DNA of 22,539 nucleotides from UBA3263 sp964528425 (GCA_964528425.1 CAZGTD010000030.1:1-22539), one strand, 5' to 3'. Numbered from the stretch's first letter, positions 6,829 to 14,865 are shown. Translations and numbers: made by a program. Notes: a model not told the origin generated them from the sequence alone.

Positions 6829-8329
6829 ACTTGCCTGCGAAAATAAGAACAGTGTAACCGAGAAGCAAGCCAACAACACCCATAATGATGCCGGTCTTAA
6901 CCATGTCTTTTTGTTTAATCATGCCGGTAGCATCGGCCAGGGCATTCGGAGGAGTAGAAATCGGAAGAATCATAGCTACCGAAGAGCCGACTGCCACACC
7001 GATGAGCAGGGTACTTACGCCGCCGAGTTCAGTGAGCGATGACATGTTGGCGCCGACAACCGCCAGAATCGGAACGAACAGGGCAGCCGTTGCAGTGTGA
7101 GAAATAAAGTTGGCCATGAGGTAGCAGATAAGACCGGAACCTACAATTACCATGACTGCCGACCACTGGTCGAACGGAATCGAGCTGATGAGGTGTGCAG
7201 CCAGGCCGCTCTGGTTCAGGGCAACGCCGAGCGAGAACGCACCGGCAACCATCCAGAGGATTGACCAGGAGATTTCTTCGAGGTCGCGCTTAACAATAAC
7301 GCCGGTTATTGCCAGAACGCCCACCGGAAGCATGGCCACCACATTGGCGTTAACGCCGGTAATGGAGTCGGTCAACCAAAGCAGAATAGTAACGGCAAAG
7401 GTTACGTATACAACATAGTTGCGCCAGTCGGTTTTAATGTGTGAGTCGTCGATTTCGAGGTGAATGGTTTTCTGCTTGAAGGGGAACATGGTTTTCAGAA
7501 CGAACCAGGCAATGATCAGGAGCACGATAGTCAACGGCGCCATAACCCCCATCCATTGGCCGAAACCGATGCCGAGATTCATGCCTTCGGGGTCGTTGAG
7601 ATATTTCAGTGCAATAGCGTTTGGAGGAGTACCGATAGGAGTGGCCATACCACCGATATTTGCGCCGATAGGAATAGCAAGGGCCAGACCGATTTTACCT
7701 TTACCGTCGGCAGGCAGAGATTTCAACACCGGGGTGAGAAACGTAAGCATCATCGCCGCGGTTGCGGTATTGGAGATAAAGGCCGAAAAGAGGGCGGTAA
7801 CGAGAATGAAGCCGAGCAAAACGTTTTCGCTCTTGGTGCCGAACGGGGCGAGCATAACTTTTGCCAGTTTAACGTCGAGACCGCTCTTGGTGGCGGCAAT
7901 AGCGATAATAAAGCCGCCGATAAAGAGCATGATGGTCGGGTCGGCAAAACAAGCTAAAATAGCTTTATAGGAAACGAGATTCGAGAATTTTTCGCCCACG
8001 GCATCGGTCTGCATAAACCAAAGGGCGGAGTCGGATGCGGTAAAAAGCAAAATAACCACAACCATAAGCGAGGTTGTCCATGCCGGAACCGCATCGAAGA
8101 ACCACATCAGAGCCGCGAATGCAAACACTGCGATAACGCGCTGCTCAATGGGGTTAATGTCATGAAGGCCGTAGGTAGAGGCCGGAATAAACCAAAGGAG
8201 AAGGGTTACGATAACCGCAATTGAAACCTTTAAAGTGCGGATGCTCAAAGGATTCTTGCGTGCGCGATGTTCTTTCTTCCGCTGAGTGTAAGCGTCGAGC
8301 AGATGAAAGCCATGGAAGTTTTTAAACAT
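6815..8329 (-). CDS. DASS (SLC13) family anion/dicarboxylate transporter
   Basis: A 504-residue inner-membrane carrier of the divalent anion:sodium symporter family, which moves di- and tricarboxylates, sulfate or related anions with sodium. There are roughly 11-12 hydrophobic segments after a basic 30-residue N-terminus. The two family repeats are visible. The first has ISNTATAAMM and later PIGTPPNAIA; the second has ISHTATAAL and later PISTPPNALA. The second SNT-type substrate/sodium motif therefore reads SHT. It is the first gene of a six-gene same-strand run and has a good -7 promoter box about 45 bases upstream. It overlaps the porin gene downstream by 14 bases. Substrate not determinable here. 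Confidence 0.9.
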   Translation of the reverse strand: MFKNFHGFHLLDAYTQRKKEHRARKNPLSIRTLKVSIAVIVTLLLWFIPASTYGLHDINPIEQRVIAVFAFAALMWFFDAVPAWTTSLMVVVILLFTASDSALWFMQTDAVGEKFSNLVSYKAILACFADPTIMLFIGGFIIAIAATKSGLDVKLAKVMLAPFGTKSENVLLGFILVTALFSAFISNTATAAMMLTFLTPVLKSLPADGKGKIGLALAIPIGANIGGMATPIGTPPNAIALKYLNDPEGMNLGIGFGQWMGVMAPLTIVLLIIAWFVLKTMFPFKQKTIHLEIDDSHIKTDWRNYVVYVTFAVTILLWLTDSITGVNANVVAMLPVGVLAITGVIVKRDLEEISWSILWMVAGAFSLGVALNQSGLAAHLISSIPFDQWSAVMVIVGSGLICYLMANFISHTATAALFVPILAVVGANMSSLTELGGVSTLLIGVAVGSSVAMILPISTPPNALADATGMIKQKDMVKTGIIMGVVGLLLGYTVLIFAGKYGIL

Positions 8330-8373
8330 AAAAGTGTGATGATTGAATAGAAAATGTTTCTTTAAAGCGGGTG

Positions 8374-8381
8374 CAAAGGTA
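8374..8381 (-). promoter_or_regulatory. Promoter -7 box for the transporter-porin run
   Basis: The minus strand reads TACCTTTG, a perfect TAnnTTTG, in the context CGTACCTTTGCACC that recurs in front of Bacteroidetes genes. Predicted transcription starts near 8367, giving a leader of about 38 bases. At a 19-base spacing the -33 triplet would be TTA at 8403-8401, inside a 7-bp tandem repeat, rather than the expected TTG. Confidence 0.65.
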
Positions 8382-8388
8382 CGAAATA

Positions 8389-8419
8389 ATTAGCAATTAG
8401 TAATTAGCAATTAGCAATT
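8389..8419. repeat. 7-bp tandem repeat, ATTAGCA x 4.4
   Basis: The plus strand carries ATTAGCA, ATTAGTA, ATTAGCA, ATTAGCA, then ATT. Only the second unit differs, with T for C at 8401. The repeat starts 8 bases upstream of the -7 box of the transporter promoter and covers its -33 region. AT-rich heptamer runs of this kind occur between genes in Bacteroidetes; their role is unclear. Confidence 0.9.
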
Positions 8420-8437
8420 TTTTTCTTGAACCACCCC

Positions 8438-8473
8438 AAAAAAGAGGTGACCGCCGGCGGGGGCAGTCACCTC
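8438..8473 (-). terminator. Rho-independent terminator of the DUF308 gene
   Basis: A perfect 8-bp stem, GAGGTGAC (8444-8451) with GTCACCTC (8466-8473), encloses a 14-base GC-rich loop. On the minus strand it is followed directly by six T residues (8443-8438). It lies 22 bases after the stop of the DUF308 gene. Confidence 0.88.
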
Positions 8474-8494
8474 AATCAAAAGCTAAATTTTAAG

Positions 8495-9133
8495 TTATTC
8501 GTTCGTTTCGTCGGCGGGTGCGGCGATTTCGGCGGGCTCAACGGTTACGGCCGACTCGGGTTCGGCACTTTCTGCACTTTCAGCAGCCTTTTTATTTATT
8601 GCCCGGCGATATGAAACCAGACCAATAATATTTATGAAAGTCGAAGCCGCATAAACAATCAGCGAGATTCCGGTAATGATAACCATCACCTCTCCGACCT
8701 TCTCGGCACCCAGAATACAGATTACCACACCGCAGATTACAAGCAACGACGGAAGGATAAAGAACCAGAAAGGGAAAGTTACCGGGCGATACATGAACGC
8801 CATGGCACAAATTTCATACAACCCCAAAAGAATAATAGATGCTGCAAACAGATAAATAATAAGGTTCACCATGCCTATGGGAGTCAAAACCATAATTATA
8901 CCCAGTACGGCAGCCCCGAAGGAGGCAACAACTGCCGTGAGCGACGTTGATTTCTTGTCGGCACGTTTGCGCGAAAACTCGTAAGCGAGGTTAAAGACTG
9001 CCGAAGCAATGAACATAATTCCGACAACGAGAACTATTGTCCGCAATGTAACATTTGAGTATACAACCATAAAAATACCGGCGACAAGGGCCAGAATCGC
9101 GCTGTAGAGGCTGCCTTTGTAGGAGTTTTCCAT
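8495..9133 (-). CDS. DUF308/HdeD-like membrane protein
   Basis: A 212-residue integral membrane protein with six hydrophobic segments arranged as three pairs, the layout of the DUF308 family that includes E. coli HdeD (an acid-resistance-associated membrane protein). The biochemical role of the family is unclear. After the sixth segment and a basic stop-transfer (SYRRAINKK) comes a soluble tail of about 30 residues made almost only of Ala, Glu, Ser, Pro and Val (for example AESAESAEPESAVTVEPAE). This tail is low in complexity and likely disordered. The gene stands alone: its own terminator is downstream and the terminator of the S41 peptidase gene is upstream. I could not identify a convincing promoter. 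Confidence 0.8.
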   Translation of the reverse strand: MENSYKGSLYSAILALVAGIFMVVYSNVTLRTIVLVVGIMFIASAVFNLAYEFSRKRADKKSTSLTAVVASFGAAVLGIIMVLTPIGMVNLIIYLFAASIILLGLYEICAMAFMYRPVTFPFWFFILPSLLVICGVVICILGAEKVGEVMVIITGISLIVYAASTFINIIGLVSYRRAINKKAAESAESAEPESAVTVEPAEIAAPADETNE

Positions 9134-9211
9134 AAATCTTGAATAGTTGGTTAGTATTGTTATTTTTAGTTAAAACGAACGGTAATGTAAAATTGTTGTC
9201 GAAACTGCCGG

Positions 9212-9249
9212 AAAAAAAATCGGCCGTCCGGATGGCGTTTCGGGCGGCC
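9212..9249 (-). terminator. Rho-independent terminator after the S41 peptidase gene
   Basis: An 8-bp stem pairs 9222-9229 (GGCCGTCC) with 9242-9249 (GGGCGGCC), including one G-U pair, around a 12-base loop. On the minus strand it is followed by a run of eight T (9219-9212). It lies about 70 bases after the stop of the Tricorn-like gene and closes the four-gene block from 14788. Confidence 0.85.
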
Positions 9250-9319
9250 TTGATATACTTGAATTAGGGTTATGAGCTTTTTATACCTTTAAAACGCCGT
9301 GGCATGGAAAAAGTTCATT

Positions 9320-12300
9320 TCACTTCTTTAAATCTTTAAGCAGCGTTTCAACCGCAATGCGAAGCTGGTCATCAATTCCGGCCGCTATACGCTCGGGAGA
9401 ATTTTCGACCTTAACGTCGGGTTCAAGTTGCTTATTCTCCAGATAAGAACCGTCAGGAAGCTCATAACCGATAACCGGAATGCCGAAATACATTGTGTCG
9501 TCGATTAAGTCCACCCAGTTAACCGAGGTCATAGTTCCCGGAACCGGCATACCTACTGTTTTTCCGAGCCCACGATGGGTATAAACCCAGGGAGTGCCAT
9601 GCGCATTGGAATAGTTTGCCTCGCCTATAATCATAATTGAAGGCTTGTTCCAACGGCGCGAAGGCATGGTTGCAGTCTTTTCGCCACGGACCTTCTGAGT
9701 AAGATATTGCTCGCCGGAGAATAAAACTTCTATATCTTCATGCATACGTCCGCCACCGTTCCAGCGCGTGTCGATTACGATACCCTCGCGGTCATTGTAT
9801 TTGCCCAGCACGTCGGCATACATTGTGCGGAACGACGGGTCGGCCATCGACTTAATGTGAACATAGCCTAAACGTCCGTTCGACAGGGAATCCACGGCAG
9901 CTGCATTGCGCTTAACCCAGCGGTCGTAGAGCAATGAATTCAGAGCCGAGGAGGTTATCGGTTTTACAACCTGTTCGCTATCGCCGTTAACACGCACAAG
10001 CGTCGGTTTTCCGGCCAATCCGTTCAGCAAAGAAGTGAAATCTGTTTCAGGTGTTATCTTTACAGAATTGATTTCCGTAATAATATCACCGGGGGCAACA
10101 ATTGCGTCGGCCCTATCAAACGGACCGCCGGCAACCACTTCGGCAACTTTCCAGCCCGGGCCGCTGAATGTCATGTCATAAATCAGGCCGAGATTGGATG
10201 TTGTTTCGTCAGCTCCGCCATGAGGACGATAGCCCGAACCGGTATGGCTGACGTTAAGTTCGCCAAGAATTTCGGACAGCATTTCCGAAAAAGAGGTGTT
10301 ATTGTTAATGTGGGGCAGGAATTTGCGGTAATGGTCAACGAGTTTATTCCAGTCAACGCCATGCATCGACTCTGTATAGAAACGTTCGCCCTCCTCGGTT
10401 CGCACATACTCAAGCATGTAGTCGCGCTCTGCAGCCCGGTCTATTTTCTGGCGTCCTGAAAACGACACAGACTTCAGCTTTTCGCCCGAAATGCTCATTT
10501 TTTTAATAGACGACGGAGAGAATATAAACAAATCCTTGCCAACAACCTGCAGCTCGGCCGAGGGAACGCTAAGCTTCGACACCAGCGAAATATCACCCGA
10601 GCGAAGATTTCGTTTCCAGAGGTCATAGCCTTTCTCAACTTTCGACAGATAATAGAGAGTTTCGCCATCGGGCGCGATTGCGGCATCGGCCAGAGCCGAC
10701 GAATAGGGAGTCAGACGTTCTATACGATCCTGAATACCATCGCGTTCAACAATGGTCAGCGAGTCTTTCTTTTCGTCCTTTTTCTTAAACAGGGCCAGCT
10801 CCTCTTCCGAGAGTCGCGACTTGTCGCGGGCGGCTCGGTTGAGATATGCTGTCATAACGTCATACTGCGTGCCCCATGATGCCTGGTTGCGCATTCCGTA
10901 GCGCTCCGAAGCCCAGATAACAGCTTGGCCGTCGGGGGTAAAGCGAGGTTGCTCCTCGAAATATCCCGTTTCAGTTATATAGGTGATTTCCGGTTTATTG
11001 CCGTCGGCATTAACCAGTGCTATGTCATAATATGGCGAATGATGGTGGGGAACGCAAGTAAATACTATCCAGTTGCCGTCGGGACTCCATGAAAACTGCA
11101 TTTCACCATCGCGTTCCGGATTGAGGCTTCCCGGTGCCAGCAACGTTGACTTTTTAGTTGTGAGATCAAGCACCATCAGTTCGTTGCGATTCTGAATATA
11201 GGCGAGTTTTGATCCGTCGGGACTTGTTTTGGCCGATGCACGCTCAATGCCTTTATTTGCAGGGAGCACACGGTCAATTTTCAGCGCGGTGGCGTGCGCC
11301 ATATCCGGATCGTCCTTACGAGTCATTTCAGCCTTGTAGAGATCATTTCGCCCGTCGCTGTCGCTAACGAAATAGAGCGTTCTGCCCCCGTCGGCCCAGC
11401 TTGGCGAGCTTTCGGCCTGAGCAGTTGATGTAATCTGCTTGGTAGTTTGATATTCAACCGATGTTACGAACAAGTCTCCGCGGTGGATGAATGCCACTAA
11501 CTTGCCGTCGGGCGAAGCAACCGCATCTTCCGCGCCTGAAGTGAAACTAACAAAGTCAGGTGCCTGATAGTCGGCATCAACAATATTGATATTCACCTTG
11601 GCCGGCGAAGTAGCACCGGGAGCCATAGTGTAGATCTCACCATCGTAGCCAAACGCGAGCTTGCCGCCGGCCGAACGCGAGAGAAAACGTACGGGATGCT
11701 CCGAAAACGAGGTCAAAGCGCGCGGTTGAGCCTTTATATTCTCTAAATCAACGGCATAAACATTTGCAGAACCCCCGTTGCGCTCGCTCAGGAAGAAAAT
11801 CTCGGAATCGGAAACCACGGGCCAAAGGTCCTCGCCGGCATGGTCAATCAGCCGCGAATGTTTACCGCTTTTAATGTCATATTTCCAGATATCTCGGGTC
11901 GTTGACGAGGTGTGGTGCTTGCGCCATGTATTTTCAACGCCCTTCACATCCTGGTAAACGAAATATTTGCCATCGGGAGCAAAACTGACGTTAATGGCAG
12001 GAGTTGGGAGCACCTGACGGATAGCACCTCCGCCAACCGGCACCGCATAAAGCTCGGTTAACCTGGTCGAAGGAAATGCAACCGACGATGCGGGGTCTTG
12101 AATTGCGGCCGAGAAGTAAATCTCCTTGCCGTCGGGGCTGAATGCCTCAGGCGTTTCGTTTACTGAGTATGATGTTAAACGGCGAAGGCCGGAACCATCG
12201 GCCGACACCGTAAATACGTCGTTAGAGCCATGGTGGTTCGACGCAAAGGCCAGCATCTTTGAATCAGGGCTCCAGATAGGAGCGGTTTCAATGTCGGAGG

Positions 12301-12481
12301 GAGTGGCAGTCAGTCTGCGGGCGGTGCCGCCCTCGGCAGCTACCAGATAAATATCTCCTTTATAAGTAAAGGCAATTGTCCGGCCATCAGGCGAAATCTT
12401 AATATCGCGCAGCCATAGCGGCGTAACTGCCGATGCTGAACCGGCAACTGCAAGAGAAAGAATTAGTGCTCTTATTTTCAT
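9320..12481 (-). CDS. Tricorn-like S41 family peptidase
   Basis: A 1053-residue exported peptidase. A signal peptide (about 1-18) is followed by a long region of PD40/WD40-like beta-propeller repeats to about residue 680, with recurring SPDG/APDG turns (for example ISPDGRTIAFTYKGDIYLV). A catalytic-core start, a PDZ domain (about 755-830) and the S41 tail follow. By alignment from memory to archaeal Tricorn, the triad would be H746 (VSHTGSGY), S958 (ANYSNAHGTPW) and E1015 (YLENKQLEPD). The residue after the nucleophile is Asn where Tricorn has Asp. The length fits the family (about 1070). It should degrade oligopeptides in the periplasm. The start overlaps the DUF6048 stop by four bases (ATGA), and a terminator follows, so it is last in its operon. 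Confidence 0.88.
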   Translation of the reverse strand: MKIRALILSLAVAGSASAVTPLWLRDIKISPDGRTIAFTYKGDIYLVAAEGGTARRLTATPSDIETAPIWSPDSKMLAFASNHHGSNDVFTVSADGSGLRRLTSYSVNETPEAFSPDGKEIYFSAAIQDPASSVAFPSTRLTELYAVPVGGGAIRQVLPTPAINVSFAPDGKYFVYQDVKGVENTWRKHHTSSTTRDIWKYDIKSGKHSRLIDHAGEDLWPVVSDSEIFFLSERNGGSANVYAVDLENIKAQPRALTSFSEHPVRFLSRSAGGKLAFGYDGEIYTMAPGATSPAKVNINIVDADYQAPDFVSFTSGAEDAVASPDGKLVAFIHRGDLFVTSVEYQTTKQITSTAQAESSPSWADGGRTLYFVSDSDGRNDLYKAEMTRKDDPDMAHATALKIDRVLPANKGIERASAKTSPDGSKLAYIQNRNELMVLDLTTKKSTLLAPGSLNPERDGEMQFSWSPDGNWIVFTCVPHHHSPYYDIALVNADGNKPEITYITETGYFEEQPRFTPDGQAVIWASERYGMRNQASWGTQYDVMTAYLNRAARDKSRLSEEELALFKKKDEKKDSLTIVERDGIQDRIERLTPYSSALADAAIAPDGETLYYLSKVEKGYDLWKRNLRSGDISLVSKLSVPSAELQVVGKDLFIFSPSSIKKMSISGEKLKSVSFSGRQKIDRAAERDYMLEYVRTEEGERFYTESMHGVDWNKLVDHYRKFLPHINNNTSFSEMLSEILGELNVSHTGSGYRPHGGADETTSNLGLIYDMTFSGPGWKVAEVVAGGPFDRADAIVAPGDIITEINSVKITPETDFTSLLNGLAGKPTLVRVNGDSEQVVKPITSSALNSLLYDRWVKRNAAAVDSLSNGRLGYVHIKSMADPSFRTMYADVLGKYNDREGIVIDTRWNGGGRMHEDIEVLFSGEQYLTQKVRGEKTATMPSRRWNKPSIMIIGEANYSNAHGTPWVYTHRGLGKTVGMPVPGTMTSVNWVDLIDDTMYFGIPVIGYELPDGSYLENKQLEPDVKVENSPERIAAGIDDQLRIAVETLLKDLKK

Positions 12482-13362
12482 TCTTTTGGAGGTAGGGGTT
12501 TATGGAGAGGTAAGGTGTATATTACGGATAAAGATATGCCAAGTTCAGATGTGCGCTTCCCCATGCCGGGAATCGCCCAGGGCTGGCCATAAAGATCTTT
12601 CGAATGGTGAATGACTCGCTGATATTTAATGCCCCACCCTACGGCTATCGGTCCCCACAGTTTAACGTGGATTCCGGCCCCGATCTGTATGAATCCGTTC
12701 CATGAGGTCTGCATCGGGAAGTAGGGATACTCGGTAATATCCCAATAGCTGCCGGTGATTTCAACGTCGGTCAGCTGATAGCGCACTGGCGAAATGCCAT
12801 AGCGGACACTTGCATATACCTGGTAGTCAGGATTAGAGTTATAAAAGAAATTATAATCCATGCCCACTTTAAAAAACGGGCTGAGTGGAGAATGATAGGT
12901 ATAATTCATATCTTCGGGCCGCTCGAAAGCTGATCCAAGGCCGAATTCGGCCGCAATGAAATAACGGTTATGGAGGCTTAGGCGCGCCCACACACTGCCC
13001 AAACCATATTTAGCTCCAAACGCCCGGTTAATTGCCGGAAAAAGGTCAATGCCGATATTCACGGCATCGAGCAGCGGATAGTAATTGCCGATAACCTTAG
13101 GTTGCGCAAGAGCCATCGAGTCGACCCATTGATTTCCGGAAATTGTGTCGAGAAAAAGTGAGTTACCCAGATCATCGGTAATTTCCACTACCGAATCGGG
13201 CCTTTTTGACTGTTTGGGCTTTTCTTCTTTAACTTTTTTCTTTTTTTCTTTTACCGGAGCAACGGGGCGCGAAGTTCCTGCAACTACCGGCGACGAAGTG
13301 CGCTGCTGCGCGCCGGCAACAAAAGCCACAGCAAGAAAAAATATGAAAATCAGCCGCTTCAT
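12478..13362 (-). CDS. DUF6048 family protein, predicted outer-membrane barrel
   Basis: A 294-residue exported protein with a cleavable signal peptide (MKRLIFIFFLAVAFVAGAQ). A Lys-rich linker follows at about 37-55 (VKEKKKKVKEEKPKQSKRP), then a beta-rich domain of alternating aromatic and glycine residues (for example FFKVGMDYNFFYN, then FIQIGAGIHVKLWG). That is consistent with a small outer-membrane barrel. The DUF6048 name is from recognition of the family in Bacteroidales, where it is usually adjacent to a DUF6452 gene, as here. No function is known to me. It overlaps its neighbours on both sides by ATGA, so all four genes of the block are translationally linked. Confidence 0.72.
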   Translation of the reverse strand: MKRLIFIFFLAVAFVAGAQQRTSSPVVAGTSRPVAPVKEKKKKVKEEKPKQSKRPDSVVEITDDLGNSLFLDTISGNQWVDSMALAQPKVIGNYYPLLDAVNIGIDLFPAINRAFGAKYGLGSVWARLSLHNRYFIAAEFGLGSAFERPEDMNYTYHSPLSPFFKVGMDYNFFYNSNPDYQVYASVRYGISPVRYQLTDVEITGSYWDITEYPYFPMQTSWNGFIQIGAGIHVKLWGPIAVGWGIKYQRVIHHSKDLYGQPWAIPGMGKRTSELGISLSVIYTLPLHKPLPPKE

Positions 13363-13826
13363 TCGCTTTTAAGGAAAATCATCAGGCGCTCACGCTCGAT
13401 ATTGGTTATGAGCGGGTCGGTTATCAGCACTGAATCAATCAGAGTCCGGTTATAATGCACAGATGTGAGCTCATAGCGCCACATAGCGCCGCAATCTTCG
13501 CCGTCAAAATAAGGCCACGACTTATACGTTATTGTCAATGTATCGTCCAAATCGCCGGATGAGAATACAAAGCCGGCGCAGTCAAGGTCGCCTCGCAAAG
13601 GCAGATATATCTGATGGTTGGACCGCACGGTATCGAGCAGCAACGAATCGCCCGGCGACCCAATGCCGTAAACTGCGAGTTTGCTCACAGATATCGGCTG
13701 CTCGCCTTCGAGCATATAGAACCCGGCCATAGGAATTGAGTTTCGGTTGTTAAGACACCCTTCGTTGGAACACGATGCCAGTGCAATCGCAGCCAAACCC
13801 GCCAGACCAAGTTTAAACCTGCTCAT
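13359..13826 (-). CDS. DUF6452 family lipoprotein
   Basis: A 155-residue predicted lipoprotein with lipobox LASC (C19), then SNEGCLNNRN. Besides the lipid-bearing cysteine it has cysteines in NEGCLN, DLDCAGF and GEDCGAMW, which could form a disulfide in the periplasm. The mid-region resembles a small beta domain (SVSKLAVYGIG, TLTITYKSWPYF). Pairing with a DUF6048 gene is a recognised Bacteroidales arrangement; the function is unknown. It overlaps the glycosyltransferase stop and the DUF6048 start by four bases each. Confidence 0.72.
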   Translation of the reverse strand: MSRFKLGLAGLAAIALASCSNEGCLNNRNSIPMAGFYMLEGEQPISVSKLAVYGIGSPGDSLLLDTVRSNHQIYLPLRGDLDCAGFVFSSGDLDDTLTITYKSWPYFDGEDCGAMWRYELTSVHYNRTLIDSVLITDPLITNIERERLMIFLKSE

Positions 13827-14788
13827 AGAGTGGCAGACACTTCATAATCGTTGCGCCGCGGATTACTTCTGGCAATAAGTTCCCCAACGAATCCGGCCAG
13901 GAAAAACTGACTGCCGAGAAGCATCATGGTCAACGACAAATAGAAATATGGTGAATCGGTAACAAGAATATACGGCTCGCCGCTGTAAACTCGCCATAGC
14001 TTCATAATTCCTACGGCAGCTGCCGAAATGAATCCGAGAATGAACATAACTGAACCCCAAAGGCCGAAAAAATGCATCGGCTTAACGCCGAACTTCGAGG
14101 TAAACCAAAGAGTCATGAGGTCGAGATAGCCATTAACGAAGCGATCGAGACCAAACTTGGTCGACCCATACTTGCGCGCCTGATGGTGAACCACTTTCTC
14201 ACCGATTTTCTTAAAACCGGCGTTTTTGGCAAGATAAGGTATATAGCGGTGCATCTCACCGTAGACTTCAATATGCTTAACAACATCACGCTTATACGCT
14301 TTAAGCCCGCAGTTGAAGTCATGGAGATTCTTTATGCCGGAAACAGTGCGTGCGGTGGCGTTGAAAAGCTTGGTGGGTATGGTTTTGCTCAACGGATCAT
14401 AGCGTTTCTGCTTCCAGCCGCTTACCAGATCATAACCGTCGACCGTAATCATCCGGTAAAGCTCGGGAATTTCGTCGGGCGAGTCCTGGAGATCGGCATC
14501 CATGGTAATAACGACGTCGCCCTTGGCAGCCTTGAAACCTTCGTAGAGCGCAGGGCTCTTGCCGTAATTCCGGCGGAAAGATATGCCGTGAATAGCTGTG
14601 TTTTCAGCGGCCAGCCTTTTAATTACCTCCCATGATGAGTCGGTAGACCCATCGTTCACAAAAATTATTTCATATTTATATGCGTTGGCCTCCATTACCC
14701 GGCGAATCCATGCCGCGAGTTCGGGCAGGGATTCTTCTTCGTTGAACAGGGGCACAACGACCGAAATGTCAATCTTTTCGTTACTCAT
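13823..14788 (-). CDS. GT2 family glycosyltransferase, polyprenyl-phosphate type
   Basis: A 321-residue inner-membrane glycosyltransferase of family 2, like dolichol-phosphate mannosyltransferase, GtrB or ArnC. It should transfer a sugar from a nucleotide donor to a polyprenyl phosphate. The GT-A domain starts with ISVVVPLFNEEESLPEL, has IIFVNDGSTDSSWEVI, and the metal-binding DAD in ITMDADLQDSPDEIPEL (about 90-106). Two C-terminal membrane helices follow (HFFGLWGSVMFILGF and YLSLTMMLLGSQFFLAGF), ending with a short basic tail. The frame is open to 14839, but a -33/-7 promoter lies at 14839-14810, so transcription begins after that point and the start at 14788 (MSNEKIDIS) is preferred. Sugar and acceptor are unknown. 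Confidence 0.88.
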   Translation of the reverse strand: MSNEKIDISVVVPLFNEEESLPELAAWIRRVMEANAYKYEIIFVNDGSTDSSWEVIKRLAAENTAIHGISFRRNYGKSPALYEGFKAAKGDVVITMDADLQDSPDEIPELYRMITVDGYDLVSGWKQKRYDPLSKTIPTKLFNATARTVSGIKNLHDFNCGLKAYKRDVVKHIEVYGEMHRYIPYLAKNAGFKKIGEKVVHHQARKYGSTKFGLDRFVNGYLDLMTLWFTSKFGVKPMHFFGLWGSVMFILGFISAAAVGIMKLWRVYSGEPYILVTDSPYFYLSLTMMLLGSQFFLAGFVGELIARSNPRRNDYEVSATL

Positions 14789-14809
14789 TTTCCGGAAAAT
14801 TTCTTTCTG

Positions 14810-14839
14810 CAAATTTACGCATTTTTTACAAACTTTCAA
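14810..14839 (-). promoter_or_regulatory. Promoter of the glycosyltransferase-S41 operon
   Basis: On the minus strand TTG at 14839-14837 is followed after 19 bases by TAAATTTG at 14817-14810. Both elements and the spacing match the Bacteroidetes -33/-7 consensus. Predicted transcription starts near 14803, about 15 bases before the ATG at 14788. This decides the start codon of the glycosyltransferase. Confidence 0.72.
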
Positions 14840-14865
14840 TATGAGGAATAAAAATTTTATGAAAT

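Noticed and set aside
6829..6879. Upstream extension of the porin frame (hydrophobic, starting MLLACFSVTLFLF)
   Set aside because: It would overlap the transporter gene by 65 bases and put two hydrophobic segments in series. The start at 6828 gives a normal signal peptide.
7460..7970. Two overlapping plus-strand frames of about 165 codons opposite the DASS transporter
   Set aside because: Both are shadows of a conserved membrane-protein gene; one is rich in charged residues and the other simply mirrors hydrophobic codons.
9176..9184. TACCGTTCG as a promoter box for the DUF308 gene
   Set aside because: It mismatches TAnnTTTG at two positions and has no TTG at the right distance.
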